From Mycobacterium sp. D16Q14 (GTDB taxonomy: Bacteria; Actinomycetota; Actinomycetes; Mycobacteriales; Mycobacteriaceae): 64,000 bases of DNA. Made by a program: the position numbers and the translations under genes. Below, in pieces: positions 37,034 through 46,321 of the stretch. How positions within the stretch are numbered: the first letter of the stretch is position 1; each line of letters starts with the position of its first letter. The stretch spans positions 62,001 through 126,000 of the forward strand of contig MAEX01000005.1 of NCBI GenBank assembly GCA_002013415.1, given 5' to 3'. Under the pieces are notes generated by a model. It was not told where the DNA came from. It saw only the letters and a list, made by a program, of their open reading frames with translations, and searched no databases.

Positions 37034-38548
37034 GTGACCGCACAGCCCATCGAGCTGGAAAACGACCCTCGCGAAGAATGTGGCGTATTCGGGGTCTGGG
37101 CCCCCGGCGAAGAGGTGGCAAAACTCACTTACTACGGTCTGTACGCGCTGCAGCACCGTGGCCAGGAGGCCGCCGGTATCGCCGTCGCGGACGGCTCGCA
37201 GGTGGTGGTGTTCAAGGACCTCGGCCTGGTCAGCCAGGTATTCGACGAGCAGACCCTCGCCGCCATGCGAGGACATGTGGCGGTCGGTCACTGCCGTTAT
37301 TCCACCACCGGTTCGGTGACCTGGGAGAACGCCCAACCGGTGTTCCGGACCACCGCCGCGGGCACTGGAATCGCGTTGGGGCATAACGGGAACCTGGTCA
37401 ACACCGCCGAGCTCACCACGCGGGCGCGTGATGCGGGCCTGATCAACTCGAAGACCCCGGGTCTGGCCACCACCGATTCGGACATCATGGGCGCGCTGCT
37501 GGCCCACGGGGCTGCGGACGCCACCATTGAGCAAGCGGCCATGTCGCTGTTGCCCACCGTTCGCGGCGCGTTCTGCCTGGTCTTCATGGACGAGAACACG
37601 CTGTACGCGGCACGCGATCCGCACGGGGTCAGGCCGCTGTGCCTGGGCCGCCTCGACACCGGCTGGGTGGTCGCCTCCGAAACCGCGGCCCTGGACATCG
37701 TGGGCGCCTCCTTCGTCCGGGATATCGAGCCGGGCGAGCTGCTCGCCATCGACGCCGACGGGGTGCGCTCCAGCCGGTTCGCCAACGCGACGCCCAAGAC
37801 TTGTGTCTTCGAGTACGTGTACCTGGCCCGGCCCGACAGCATGCTCGACGGCCGCTCTGTGCACTCCACCCGCGTCGATATCGGGCGCCGGCTGGCCGCC
37901 GAACATTCGGTGGACGCCGACCTGGTGATCGGTGTGCCCGAGTCCGGCATCCCGGCGGCCGTCGGATACGCACAAGGCTCGGGCATCCCGTACGGACAGG
38001 GACTGATGAAGAACGCCTACGTGGGCCGCACCTTCATTCAGCCGTCGCAGACCATCCGTCAGCTTGGTATCCGCTTGAAGCTCAACCCGCTTCGTGAAGT
38101 CATCCGCGGCAAGCGGCTTGTGGTGGTGGACGATTCGATCGTCCGCGGCAATACTCAGCGGGCCTTGGTGCGGATGCTGCGCGAGGCCGGGGCGGCCGAG
38201 GTGCATGTGCGCATTGCCTCCCCGCCGGTGCGCTGGCCATGTTTCTACGGCATCGACTTCGCTTCTCCCGCAGAGCTTATCGCCAACGCGGTAGAATCGG
38301 ACGACGAGATGCTCGATGGCGTCCGTACCGCGATCGGTGCCGACAGCCTGGGTTACATCTCGGCCGAAGGAATGGTCGCGGCCACCACGGAACCTCGTTC
38401 GCGGTTGTGCTGCGCGTGCTTCGATGGCAAATACCCGATCGAGCTGCCCAAGGAAACGGCGCTCGGCAAGAACGTGGTCGAGAATATGCTCGCGGCGACC
38501 GTACGAGAGACATCAAGCGACAGTGCGGATTCCGTTCAGGCGCGTTAA
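37034..38548 (+). CDS. purF: Amidophosphoribosyltransferase
   Basis: PurF makes 5-phosphoribosylamine from PRPP and glutamine, the committed step of purine synthesis. The 504-residue product has a short propeptide ending before Cys16 (EE|CGVFG), the N-terminal nucleophile exposed after self-cleavage. The Ntn glutaminase half extends to about residue 240 and the PRPP-binding loop is VVVDDSIVRGNT. Cysteines in WPCFYG and LCCACFDG match the iron-sulfur ligands of Bacillus-type PurF, so the enzyme is probably oxygen-sensitive. The GTG start follows an AGGGAG ribosome-binding site. The stop overlaps the convergent gene by 4 bases. PurM, usually next, is 16 kb downstream here. Confidence 0.97.
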   Translation: MTAQPIELENDPREECGVFGVWAPGEEVAKLTYYGLYALQHRGQEAAGIAVADGSQVVVFKDLGLVSQVFDEQTLAAMRGHVAVGHCRYSTTGSVTWENAQPVFRTTAAGTGIALGHNGNLVNTAELTTRARDAGLINSKTPGLATTDSDIMGALLAHGAADATIEQAAMSLLPTVRGAFCLVFMDENTLYAARDPHGVRPLCLGRLDTGWVVASETAALDIVGASFVRDIEPGELLAIDADGVRSSRFANATPKTCVFEYVYLARPDSMLDGRSVHSTRVDIGRRLAAEHSVDADLVIGVPESGIPAAVGYAQGSGIPYGQGLMKNAYVGRTFIQPSQTIRQLGIRLKLNPLREVIRGKRLVVVDDSIVRGNTQRALVRMLREAGAAEVHVRIASPPVRWPCFYGIDFASPAELIANAVESDDEMLDGVRTAIGADSLGYISAEGMVAATTEPRSRLCCACFDGKYPIELPKETALGKNVVENMLAATVRETSSDSADSVQAR

Positions 38549-39072
38549 GTGTCGCGTCCCCGCGGCGGGTACTCCTCGACGACGGTGACATCCCGAAGTA
38601 TCTCGGAGCTCCTCTTGATGAGCTCGACCTGGGTGTCGATCATGCCGTCGAGTGCCGTCATGAAGGAATGCTGAAGGTCTCCGGTCAAGATCACTTCGTC
38701 GATCAGCACGAACAGCTCCGCCCTGACCGATGGCGTCTGCTCGTAGACGTTGAGCACGACGGTGGCGGTCGCACCCTGCAGTCCTTTTGACACCATCTGG
38801 TAGCGGCCCCTGCGGGCAGCGAGAAGTTGTGCCGTGTGGGTGATTTCGACGATTACCCATTCGATGGGCATCATGAGACCGACGATTCCGGCCTGCGTGG
38901 TGAATTCGTCTCCGACGGCGAAGTCGCTCAGCCGACGAGCCCGATCGGCGAAGGCCAGGGGTGCGTGATTGCCGGGTTCGATGTCGCTGGCCGATGGTAG
39001 TTCGAAGCGGGCGACCGAAGAAATTTCCTCAAGGCTCCGAGAGAACTCGAAACGCCGCTCAGCCGATAGCAA
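38545..39072 (-). CDS. Hypothetical protein, possible SRPBCC-like domain
   Basis: I do not recognise a family with confidence. The 175-residue product has alternating strands (VGDEFTTQAGIVGLMMPIEW, ATVVLNVYEQ, RAELFVLIDEVIL) and a long C-terminal helix, the arrangement of SRPBCC/START lipid-binding domains, with no signal peptide. The start is TTG at 39072, supported by a GAGGGGGGAAG ribosome-binding site just upstream on the minus strand; the next in-frame alternatives lie inside the first strand. It ends 4 bases inside purF on the opposite strand. It might be a cytoplasmic ligand-binding protein related to the adjacent AraC regulator. Confidence 0.6.
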   Translation of the reverse strand: MLSAERRFEFSRSLEEISSVARFELPSASDIEPGNHAPLAFADRARRLSDFAVGDEFTTQAGIVGLMMPIEWVIVEITHTAQLLAARRGRYQMVSKGLQGATATVVLNVYEQTPSVRAELFVLIDEVILTGDLQHSFMTALDGMIDTQVELIKRSSEILRDVTVVEEYPPRGRDT

Positions 39073-39146
39073 ACTTCCCCCCTCGGATTTCCCTGGCCCG
39101 AGGTTATGTGATGGAGCGGGAGCGTGCGATGACCGAATAGGGCGAA

Positions 39147-40160
39147 TTACTTGACCGAACGTGCACCGTTTCGGTACTGGGCCGGGGAAGCGCCCGTCCA
39201 GCGCCGGAAGGCGCGAGTAAAGGCACTCAACTCCGAAAAGCCAAGGCGGATCGATAGATCGCTCAGAGATTCCGTACCGCGCTCCAGGCTTCTGATGGCC
39301 TCAACGCGCAGCGCGGTATCTCTGATTTCTCGCACCGAGGTGCCGAACTCACTTCGGAGCGAACGTTGGAGCGCAGAGGGCGGCATGTTCAGCGCTGTCG
39401 CGATATTGACCACGGTGGGAATCCCCTGCCCGATACTCGATACGACGATGCGCTCGACGCGCTCGGGTAGCTGCTGGTGGTAATGGCGGACGTCGAACCA
39501 GAGCTGTTCCGGGTGCTCGAGGAGGGACGTGATCTCTTCCTCGGTGCGCAGAATCGGAACGTCGAGGAGCTCGGCGCCCAGAATTATTGCGGCCGAGTCG
39601 CTACCGAACTCGATCGGTGCCTCGAGTATGTTGCTCCGATCGGATCGTCCCGCCGGGCGAGCCTGGGGGAGAAGGATGCGTTCCACGCAGATCGGCCGCA
39701 TGATCAACCAGCTCCAGATTTGGACGACGAGGGCCAGAGCCCATTCCGTGACCGTGGCGTCGTGCAATCTGAGCGTGGATGCGTCTACCGCCGCGGTTGC
39801 GATATCGCCAGATCTGGCCACCGTCATGTTCGGTACTAGCGGCATGGCGTCGCGGAACGCCGCCCAGCGGGCAAAAGCGACGCCGACGGTCTCCGATGTC
39901 GCAAGGCTGAACATCAGGATCTGCAGAGTCTCGGGCGGGACCGGCACCGGGCTGTTGCCAAAGGAGATATCCCCCGCGCGGGCGAGGACCTCACGTGTCA
40001 TGGTGCGAACCTGCTCGGGGCTGATTACCGCAGGCTCGCCGGCGAGGAACCGTGGTGAAACCTGCACGTCCATCAGCATTTTGGCTGGGTCCAGGCCCTG
40101 CTGCTGTGCCAATTCCGTCGCCAGGGTGCCCCATCGCGGCGGGATAGACAGCTGCTCCAC
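39147..40160 (-). CDS. AraC-family transcriptional regulator
   Basis: The 337-residue product has a C-terminal AraC double HTH at about residues 235-337: IATALNMPPSALQRSLRSEFG, then SLSDLSIRLGFSELSAFTRAF and the FRRWTGASPAQYR signature. The N-terminal half matches the arabinose-binding/OruR-type sensor domain of similar regulators. The GTG at 40160 is chosen because an AGGAGGTGA ribosome-binding site lies immediately upstream (minus strand); longer in-frame sequence overlaps the MarR gene and is not codon-like. It follows marR in the same direction, 55 bases away. Targets unknown. Confidence 0.84.
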   Translation of the reverse strand: MEQLSIPPRWGTLATELAQQQGLDPAKMLMDVQVSPRFLAGEPAVISPEQVRTMTREVLARAGDISFGNSPVPVPPETLQILMFSLATSETVGVAFARWAAFRDAMPLVPNMTVARSGDIATAAVDASTLRLHDATVTEWALALVVQIWSWLIMRPICVERILLPQARPAGRSDRSNILEAPIEFGSDSAAIILGAELLDVPILRTEEEITSLLEHPEQLWFDVRHYHQQLPERVERIVVSSIGQGIPTVVNIATALNMPPSALQRSLRSEFGTSVREIRDTALRVEAIRSLERGTESLSDLSIRLGFSELSAFTRAFRRWTGASPAQYRNGARSVK

Positions 40161-40215
40161 GTCACCTCCTGAATCAAGATCCAAGAGGTGATCTTGGTAT
40201 AGATTGTTGCCAGTT

Positions 40216-40683
40216 TCAACTACCGCGGTACTGCGGCACGTCAATTCCGCGCGCACGCAGAGCCTCTGCCACCTTGGTGAGGAGGCGCAGCAGCTCCACC
40301 TGTTCTCTGACGGGGAGGTCATCGAAAAGCGCCGCAGAGACCAGTTCCGAAGGGCCGAGCTCGGTCTTGGCGATTTCCCTTCCTGCATCCGTGATTTCGA
40401 CACAGGTGATCCGTCGATCGCGCTCATGAGGTACCCGTTGGACCAGGTTCTCTCTTTCGAGGCCATCAATCAGCACCGTCATGTTCCGCGGGGACATGCC
40501 GAGATACTCGCCGAGCTCACTCATCCCAGCTGGCTCAGTTCGGATGGACAGGCCGAGGAGCACTGTGGCGCGAGGCACGGTCATGCCGCCGTCGGTGGGG
40601 ATGTTCGACCGGGCCCACTGTGTGAGGGCCTTTGATGACTTCAGCAGGGCGAAGAGCAGTTCGCGCGTTGTTGTGCTTGACAT
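40216..40683 (-). CDS. MarR-family transcriptional regulator
   Basis: The 155-residue product is a winged-HTH MarR regulator: an N-terminal dimerisation helix, recognition region SELGEYLGMSPRNMTVLIDGLERENLV, the wing RVPHERDRRITCVEITDAG, and a C-terminal helix for dimerisation. It is divergent from the SDR gene at 40756, which it probably represses. Alternative starts at 40689 (ATG) and 40698 (TTG) would add 2-5 residues. The gap contains palindromic AT-rich sequence suitable as a MarR site. Confidence 0.87.
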   Translation of the reverse strand: MSSTTTRELLFALLKSSKALTQWARSNIPTDGGMTVPRATVLLGLSIRTEPAGMSELGEYLGMSPRNMTVLIDGLERENLVQRVPHERDRRITCVEITDAGREIAKTELGPSELVSAALFDDLPVREQVELLRLLTKVAEALRARGIDVPQYRGS

Positions 40684-40691
40684 GACCATTC

Positions 40692-40725
40692 TTAACAATT
40701 GATACTATTCCCGGTGATATGTTAA
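40692..40725. promoter_or_regulatory. Candidate MarR operator between marR and SDR genes
   Basis: TTAACA (40692-40697) and TGTTAA (40720-40725) are perfect inverted arms 22 bases apart. CAATTG at 40696-40701 is itself palindromic. The AT-rich element lies across the divergent promoters and is well suited to MarR binding; this is inferred. Confidence 0.45.
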
Positions 40726-40755
40726 CCGCTATCCTAGACCTCTCGGAAGGCCGAC

Positions 40756-41667
40756 ATGAGCGAATCCACCTCCCAACACACCGTCGTCATGACGGGCGCT
40801 ACTGCGGGGCTTGGCGCGCACGCCGCCAAACTTCTTGCCGAACATCCCAATACGCGCCTGATCGTGGGCGCGCGCGGTACTGGCAGGGATGTCCCCGGTG
40901 CCCAGGTGCTGCCGCTCGACCTCGCCTCGCTGGACAGCGTCAGGGAATTCGCCGAGGACGTGAAGCGTGAACTTGGCAACGCCCCGATCGACGTGCTGGT
41001 GCTCAATGCGGGGATACAGTTCCGGGACGCGAACCATCGGACCGTCGACGGCTTCGAGACGACCTTCGCGGTCAATCACCTCGCGCACTATCTGTTGGCA
41101 CGGTTGCTTCTGCCGAGCCTCGCGGACGGGGGTCGCCTACTCATTACCACCAGCGACACTCACGACCCGGCGATCATCCCGTTCGGACCGCGGTCGCTGG
41201 ATCCGGAGCGTCTTGCGCACCCCGAGCCGGGCGGATTGGCTGCGGGCTTTCACGTGTACGCGTCGTCCAAGCTGTGCAACCTGCTCGCCGCGCGCTCCTT
41301 CGCCGCGTTGGATGAGGTCACTCGCCGGCGGATCGATGTGGTCGCATACAACCCCGGACTGACGCTGGGCACGAATCTGGCAGGGGAGTCGATGTCGGTG
41401 CGCGCGATCATGGGGGCGTTCCGGCCGGCGCTGCGCCTGCTCTCCGCGGTGCGGCCGGCCTTCTATCCAGGGCGCGTCGAAACGGCGGGAATGGCGCTGG
41501 CAGATCTTTCGATGGGTACGGTAAAACTGCCGCAGGGCCGTCTCTATGCGTCACTTGTCAAAGGGGAATTGACTTTCCCAGACCCAGCGCCGTTGGCGCA
41601 GGACAACCGGATCGCAGATCAGTTGTGGCGGGAAAGCGCCGCGATGGTGGGGTTAGAGCCGGCCTGA
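40756..41667 (+). CDS. Short-chain dehydrogenase/reductase (retinol/protochlorophyllide-reductase-like)
   Basis: The 303-residue SDR has TGATAGLG at residues 13-20, GARGTG at the end of beta-2 (Arg favouring NADPH), LNAGIQF for the NAG motif, a TTSDTHD catalytic Ser strand, and YASSK as the Tyr-Xaa3-Lys site. The long C-terminal tail after the core matches retinol-dehydrogenase/protochlorophyllide-reductase-like SDRs. It is probably cytoplasmic, reducing an aldehyde or ketone. Its likely regulator is the divergent MarR protein. The gene overlaps the convergent epimerase gene by 15 bases. Confidence 0.87.
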   Translation: MSESTSQHTVVMTGATAGLGAHAAKLLAEHPNTRLIVGARGTGRDVPGAQVLPLDLASLDSVREFAEDVKRELGNAPIDVLVLNAGIQFRDANHRTVDGFETTFAVNHLAHYLLARLLLPSLADGGRLLITTSDTHDPAIIPFGPRSLDPERLAHPEPGGLAAGFHVYASSKLCNLLAARSFAALDEVTRRRIDVVAYNPGLTLGTNLAGESMSVRAIMGAFRPALRLLSAVRPAFYPGRVETAGMALADLSMGTVKLPQGRLYASLVKGELTFPDPAPLAQDNRIADQLWRESAAMVGLEPA

Positions 41668-42624
41668 TCTGACGAAGAAGTCGACGAGTTCGGTGACTGT
41701 CGTCTCGATCGAGCGTGGCTCGTAGCCCAATTCGGTGCGCGCCTTGGTGATGTCCGCGGTGGGTGACACGGTCAGCTTGTTGAATGCGGCGCGGCTCAGT
41801 GCGTCGTTCTTCAGCAGCTTCCCGATGGGTTCGATGACCGGAACCGCGGCGTTGAGCAGACCCATCGGCAGCGTGAACAGCGGGCCTCGCTTGCCTGCAT
41901 GCTGTGCGGCCAGGCGACACACCTGCAAAAGGCTGCCCATGTGTCCGCCGAGTAGGTAGTTCTCGCCCGTGCGCCCCTTCTCGCCGGCGAGGTACAGTCC
42001 GGCCGCGACATCGCGCGCGTCGACCAGGTCGTACTTGCTGTTCACCATGGCGGGTAGTCGCCCACGCGCGCTGCCGAATAGGAGCTGGTTGATGCGGGAC
42101 AGTTTGGGCAGGTCCACCGGGCCGTAGACGCCGGTGGGATTGCCGATGACGGCGTCCAGCCCGGACTCGATGACCTCGCGCACCGCTACCTCACCACCCC
42201 ACTTGGAGCGCTGGTAAACGGGTAGGTCGGCACTCGTCGAGCGTGGCGAGTTCTCGTCCAGAGTGGCCACGCTGTTCGAGTAGGAGTCGATAGAGCTGCA
42301 ATGCACCATGCGGCGGGCGCCGACGGCGAGGGCCGCCTGCGCGACGGTGCGCGCGCCCTCGGTGTTGATGCGCCAGCAGAGTTCGTCTTCGTGCTTGAGG
42401 GTGATGACGGCCACCAGGTGGTAGACGACCTCGACGCCTTCGAGTGCCTTGGTCATCGAGCCCAGGTCGAGAACATCGCCGGACACCCAGGTCACGGCCT
42501 CGCGAGTCTCGGGTGCGCTGGGTACCGCGCGGTCGATGGCAACCACTTCGTGTCCGTGCTCCACCAGGAGATTGACTAGGTTGGTCCCAATGAAGCCGGC
42601 GGCTCCGGTGACGGCAGTCTTCAT
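41653..42624 (-). CDS. NAD-dependent epimerase/dehydratase, extended SDR
   Basis: The 323-residue product is an extended SDR: GAAGFIGTNL Rossmann motif at residues 6-15, DVLDLGS, catalytic Ser in HCSSIDSYS, and Tyr-Xaa3-Lys as YQRSKWGGE. NPTGVYGP is the typical substrate-side loop. Family members include dihydroflavonol-4-reductase-like and 3-beta-hydroxysteroid-dehydrogenase-like enzymes, so a sugar nucleotide is not required. The ATG at 42624 is preceded by an AAGGGAC ribosome-binding site. It is divergent from dppA; the intervening region contains an imperfect dyad at 42699-42714. Confidence 0.86.
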   Translation of the reverse strand: MKTAVTGAAGFIGTNLVNLLVEHGHEVVAIDRAVPSAPETREAVTWVSGDVLDLGSMTKALEGVEVVYHLVAVITLKHEDELCWRINTEGARTVAQAALAVGARRMVHCSSIDSYSNSVATLDENSPRSTSADLPVYQRSKWGGEVAVREVIESGLDAVIGNPTGVYGPVDLPKLSRINQLLFGSARGRLPAMVNSKYDLVDARDVAAGLYLAGEKGRTGENYLLGGHMGSLLQVCRLAAQHAGKRGPLFTLPMGLLNAAVPVIEPIGKLLKNDALSRAAFNKLTVSPTADITKARTELGYEPRSIETTVTELVDFFVRSGRL

Positions 42625-42698
42625 TTTTTGTCCCTTGTGCGGCTCGGGTGTCATGACCGCCGGGCGCTGGCGCGGCCGGCGGGATCGCAACCAACCTA

Positions 42699-42714
42699 CC
42701 TAACGCTCGCTTGG
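42699..42714. promoter_or_regulatory. Imperfect dyad between epimerase and dppA genes
   Basis: CCTAACGCTCGCTTGG matches its reverse complement at 10 of 16 positions (pattern CCnAnCGnnCGnTnGG), in the style of TetR-family operators. It lies in the 156-base divergent promoter region. No regulator gene is adjacent. Confidence 0.3.
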
Positions 42715-42780
42715 TCGGTCTTGTGACATGTATTGCACCGCACCCCAGCAGGTTGGGGCAAGTGTTGCCATACTCTTCGG

Positions 42781-44358
42781 ATGCGCAAACTGGCCGTGGC
42801 CGCATCCGTGCTGCTCGTTGCCGGATGTGGAGTGGGTCGGCCACCTGGAGCCGTCGACGGTGAGTACCTCACGGTTGGCACCACGGACCGCGTGTCCACA
42901 CTCGACCCCGCGGGAGCCTACGACAACGGCTCGTTCCAGGTCGAGAACCAGGTCTACCCGTTTTTGTTGAACTTCACCCCGGGCACCGATGACCTCAAGC
43001 CCGATTTGGCGGCGTCCTGCGGTTTCAAGAACCCCACGCTGTACAGCTGCACGCTCAAGCCCAACACCGTGTTCGCCAACGGGCACAAGTTGACCTCATC
43101 GGACGTGAAGTACTCGTATGACCGCGAACGTGTGATCGACGATCCCAATGGGCCGCAGTCGCTGCTTGCCAACCTTGATCGCGTTGAGACGCCCGACGAG
43201 CTGACGGTTGACTTCCGGCTCAAACTTCCCAACGACCAGACCTTTCCTCAGGTGCTGGCCACCAACGCCGGGCCCATCATCGACGAGGAAGTCTTTCCGC
43301 CCGACCGGCTGCTCGATGACGACGCCATCGCGCGCGCCGAACCCTTCGCGGGTCCGTACACCATCACCTCGCACAGCAAGAACCAGCTGATCGGCCTGCG
43401 GGCCAATCCCAGATATGTTGGCGGGCTGGGTAAGCCGCAATGGGAGCTGATCGGTATCAAGTACTACACCGGTGGTGAGAACCTCAAGATCGACATCGAA
43501 AACCGTGCCATCGATGTCGCGTACCGGAGCCTGTCTCCGAACGACATCGACACGCTGCGGGTCAATCCGCGCCTTGCCGTGCACGAGGGGCCCGGCGGAG
43601 AGCTCAGATACATCGTCTTCAATCTCAAGACTATGCCGGGCGGCACGGATGCGCAGAAATTGGCCGTCCGTAAGGCGGTCTCCTCGCTGGTCGACCGCGA
43701 AGCGTTGTCCCGCAACGTGTATAAGGGCATCTACACCCCGGTCTATTCGGTGGTACCCGACTCGATGTCGGGCGCCGTGGAATCGTTCAAGACGCTCTAT
43801 GGAGCCAAGCCCAATGTAGAACTGGCGCGAAGGTTTTTGTCCGATGCCAAAATTCCAGTCCCGGTGCTGATTAACCTGCAGTACAACCCGGATCACTATG
43901 GGAGCAATTCATCCGAAGAGTACGCGGCGGTCAAGGGACAACTGGAATCATCCGGTCTCTTCCAGGTGGATTTGCAGTCCACCGAGTGGGTCGCCTACCA
44001 GGAGAGGCGATCATCGGACTCCTACCCCGTGTATCAGTTCGGCTGGTTCCCCGATTTCCCCGATCCCGACAACTATCTGACCCCATTCTTCATGCCGGAC
44101 AACATGTTGGTGAACCACTTCGAGAATGACACCATCACGCGGCTCATCACCGCCGAGGCCACCGAACCGGACCGGGTGAAGCGCCTGAGCATCATCGGGC
44201 AGATTCAGGATCTGATGGCGCGCGACTACATCTCGACGCTGCCGCTGCTTACCGGAAAGCAGATTGCGGTGTCGGTGAAGAATATCGAGGGGATCAAGCT
44301 CGGTCCCTCGTTCAAATTCCAGTTCACTCCTCTGAAGAAGACGAGTGGCGCGGCATGA
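42781..44358 (+). CDS. dppA: Peptide ABC transporter substrate-binding lipoprotein
   Basis: The 525-residue solute-binding protein (family 5) has the lipoprotein signal VAASVLLVAGC with the lipid-modified Cys at residue 16. Conserved peptide-binding-protein blocks include TLDPAGAYDN, LKPNTVFANGHKLTSSDVKYSYDR and QFGWFPDFPDPDNYLTPFF. Tethered outside the membrane, it captures di- or oligopeptides and delivers them to DppBC. It heads a four-gene operon; the stop overlaps dppB by 4 bases. The start is ATG, with CATACT (42769-42774) ending 6 bases upstream as a possible leaderless -10. Dipeptide versus oligopeptide specificity cannot be settled; the order A-B-C-fused D matches mycobacterial dpp. 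Confidence 0.88.
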   Translation: MRKLAVAASVLLVAGCGVGRPPGAVDGEYLTVGTTDRVSTLDPAGAYDNGSFQVENQVYPFLLNFTPGTDDLKPDLAASCGFKNPTLYSCTLKPNTVFANGHKLTSSDVKYSYDRERVIDDPNGPQSLLANLDRVETPDELTVDFRLKLPNDQTFPQVLATNAGPIIDEEVFPPDRLLDDDAIARAEPFAGPYTITSHSKNQLIGLRANPRYVGGLGKPQWELIGIKYYTGGENLKIDIENRAIDVAYRSLSPNDIDTLRVNPRLAVHEGPGGELRYIVFNLKTMPGGTDAQKLAVRKAVSSLVDREALSRNVYKGIYTPVYSVVPDSMSGAVESFKTLYGAKPNVELARRFLSDAKIPVPVLINLQYNPDHYGSNSSEEYAAVKGQLESSGLFQVDLQSTEWVAYQERRSSDSYPVYQFGWFPDFPDPDNYLTPFFMPDNMLVNHFENDTITRLITAEATEPDRVKRLSIIGQIQDLMARDYISTLPLLTGKQIAVSVKNIEGIKLGPSFKFQFTPLKKTSGAA

Positions 44359-45380
44359 GCACCACCCTGCTGCGCTATCTCGGAGTGCGCCTGGCGCTGA
44401 TCATTCCGACGGCGTGGATCCTGATGACGCTGGTGTTTGTGCTCATGCGCGGTATCGGCGACCCGATCACCGCGCAGGCCGGCGGCCGACTCACTCCGGC
44501 GGAGATCGCCAAGCGCAAGGCTGAGGCGGGATTCGACCGACCCGTCTGGACCCAGTATTGGGAGTACCTCAGCGGCGTGTTGCGTGGGGACTTCGGACGT
44601 ACGTTGACCGACAAGCGCTCGATCACCGACATCATCGTGATCAACGGCGCAGCCACCCTGGAACTTGCGGTCGGTGCGATCATCTTGGCGCTGCTGGTGG
44701 GCATCCCCTTGGGTCGTTTGGCCGCAACGCACCGCGACAAGACCACCGACGTGTTGTTGCGGCTGGCGGCGGTGTTCTTCTACGCCGCCCCGGTGTTCTT
44801 CGTTGCGATCCTGCTCAAGCTCTTCTTCTCGGTGAAACTGGGGTGGTTACCGGCCTCCGGGCGCAGCACCGTGGGGACCGAGATCGCGCTGGATGCCATG
44901 CCGCACCGCACCCACCTGTTGCTGGTGGACACCGTGTTATACGGCAACAGTGGGTATTTCGTGGATGCGCTGAAACATCTGGTGCTACCGGTGCTGGCGC
45001 TCGGGCTGTTAACCGCTGGGGTGTTCCTGCGATTGGTGCGCGTCAATCTCTTGCAGACGCTGCGTGCGGGGTATGTGGACGCCGCCCGCGCCCGCGGACT
45101 TTCCGAGCGAGTCGTCGTGGGGCGGCATGCCTTCCGGAACTCGCTGGTGCCGGTGGTCACGGTGATGGGCATGCAGATCGCCATGCTGCTCGCCGGTGCC
45201 GTGCTCACCGAGACGGCCTTTGAGTGGAATGGGTTGGGTTCACAGCTGGCGCATTATCTTTCGGCGCGCGACTTCGTAGCGGTGCAGGGCATCGTCACCG
45301 TGATCGCGATCATCGTCGCGGTGATGAGCTTCGTCATCGACGTGGTGGTCGCCTTAATCGACCCGAGGGTGAGGTTCTGA
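44355..45380 (+). CDS. dppB: Peptide ABC transporter permease B
   Basis: The 341-residue integral membrane subunit has about six transmembrane helices and the binding-protein-dependent transport domain. The cytoplasmic EAA-type loop is DAARARGLSERVVVGRHAFRNSLVPVV, which contacts the ATPase. The long N-terminal extracytoplasmic segment with GEFGRT-like LRGDFGRTLTDKRS is typical of DppB/OppB. It starts within dppA's stop (ATGA) and ends one base into dppC. Confidence 0.9.
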   Translation: MSTTLLRYLGVRLALIIPTAWILMTLVFVLMRGIGDPITAQAGGRLTPAEIAKRKAEAGFDRPVWTQYWEYLSGVLRGDFGRTLTDKRSITDIIVINGAATLELAVGAIILALLVGIPLGRLAATHRDKTTDVLLRLAAVFFYAAPVFFVAILLKLFFSVKLGWLPASGRSTVGTEIALDAMPHRTHLLLVDTVLYGNSGYFVDALKHLVLPVLALGLLTAGVFLRLVRVNLLQTLRAGYVDAARARGLSERVVVGRHAFRNSLVPVVTVMGMQIAMLLAGAVLTETAFEWNGLGSQLAHYLSARDFVAVQGIVTVIAIIVAVMSFVIDVVVALIDPRVRF

Positions 45381-46321
45381 TGACGGCATCGGTCAGGGAA
45401 CCCCTCAGGGGACGGCTCCGTAGCCTGCCGGGCGTGGGTCTGTTGCGCTCCACGCATGGCCTGCAGCGGTTCACGCTGGTGGCGGGCCTGGTTCTCGTCT
45501 CAGGATTTATTCTCGTCGCGATACTGGCGCCCCTGTTGGCGCCGTACGGGTTCGCGCAAACCAGCGTGGACGGTATCGATTTCGTGCGACAGCAGGCCCC
45601 GTCCTGGCAGCACTGGTTCGGCACTTCGGTGCGGGGTGAAGATGTGCTTTCGCGCGTGCTGTTCGGGGCCCGCACCGCGCTGCTCGTCATCGTGACCTCG
45701 CTGGTGGTTTCCTTGCCGGTGGGTGTGGCGCTGGGCCTGACCTCCGGATACCTGGGCGGTTGGCTGGACCGTGTGCTGGTGCTGGTGACCGACGCGCTGT
45801 ATGCCATGCCCTCGCTGCTGCTGGCCATCGTGGTGTCGATCGCGGTCACCGGAGGGCAATCCAGCACCGGCGGAGGCATTCTCGCCGCGGCCATCGCCAT
45901 CATGGCTGTGTTCGTCCCGCAGTACTTTCGGGTCGTACGCAACGCCACCGTCGGCATCAAACAGGAGCCGTTCGTCGACGCCGCACGGGTCACTGGGGCC
46001 AGCACCCCGCGAATCCTGTTCCGGCACATCCTGTCCAACGTCACCTCGTCGTTGCCGGTGATCATCACCCTCAACGGTGCGGAGGCCATCCTCACCCTGG
46101 CCGGCCTCGGCTTCCTCGGCTTCGGCATCGAACCCACCCAGGCCGCCGAATGGGGGTATGACCTCAACAAGGCGCTCTCGGATGTGGCCAACGGCATTTG
46201 GTGGACGGGAGTCTTTCCCGGTACCGCCATCGTGCTCGTGGTGCTCGGGATGACGCTGGTGGGCGAGAGTCTCAACGAGGTCGTCAATCCGCTGCTGCGG
46301 ACGCGGCGGGGGGACGCATGA
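45380..46321 (+). CDS. dppC: Peptide ABC transporter permease C
   Basis: The 313-residue subunit begins with a basic region and an OppC/DppC-type N-terminal helix (VAGLVLVSGFILVAILAPLLAP), then the HWFGTSVRGEDVLSRVLFGART segment that marks DppC proteins. The EAA loop is DAARVTGASTPRILFRHILSNV. About six transmembrane helices are predicted. With DppB it forms the channel of the importer. Start and stop both overlap neighbours (1 and 4 bases), indicating stoichiometric translation. Confidence 0.9.
   Translation: MTASVREPLRGRLRSLPGVGLLRSTHGLQRFTLVAGLVLVSGFILVAILAPLLAPYGFAQTSVDGIDFVRQQAPSWQHWFGTSVRGEDVLSRVLFGARTALLVIVTSLVVSLPVGVALGLTSGYLGGWLDRVLVLVTDALYAMPSLLLAIVVSIAVTGGQSSTGGGILAAAIAIMAVFVPQYFRVVRNATVGIKQEPFVDAARVTGASTPRILFRHILSNVTSSLPVIITLNGAEAILTLAGLGFLGFGIEPTQAAEWGYDLNKALSDVANGIWWTGVFPGTAIVLVVLGMTLVGESLNEVVNPLLRTRRGDA

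Noticed and set aside
36908..38206. 432-codon frame antisense to purF
   Set aside because: Shadow of purF; no start signal and no domain.
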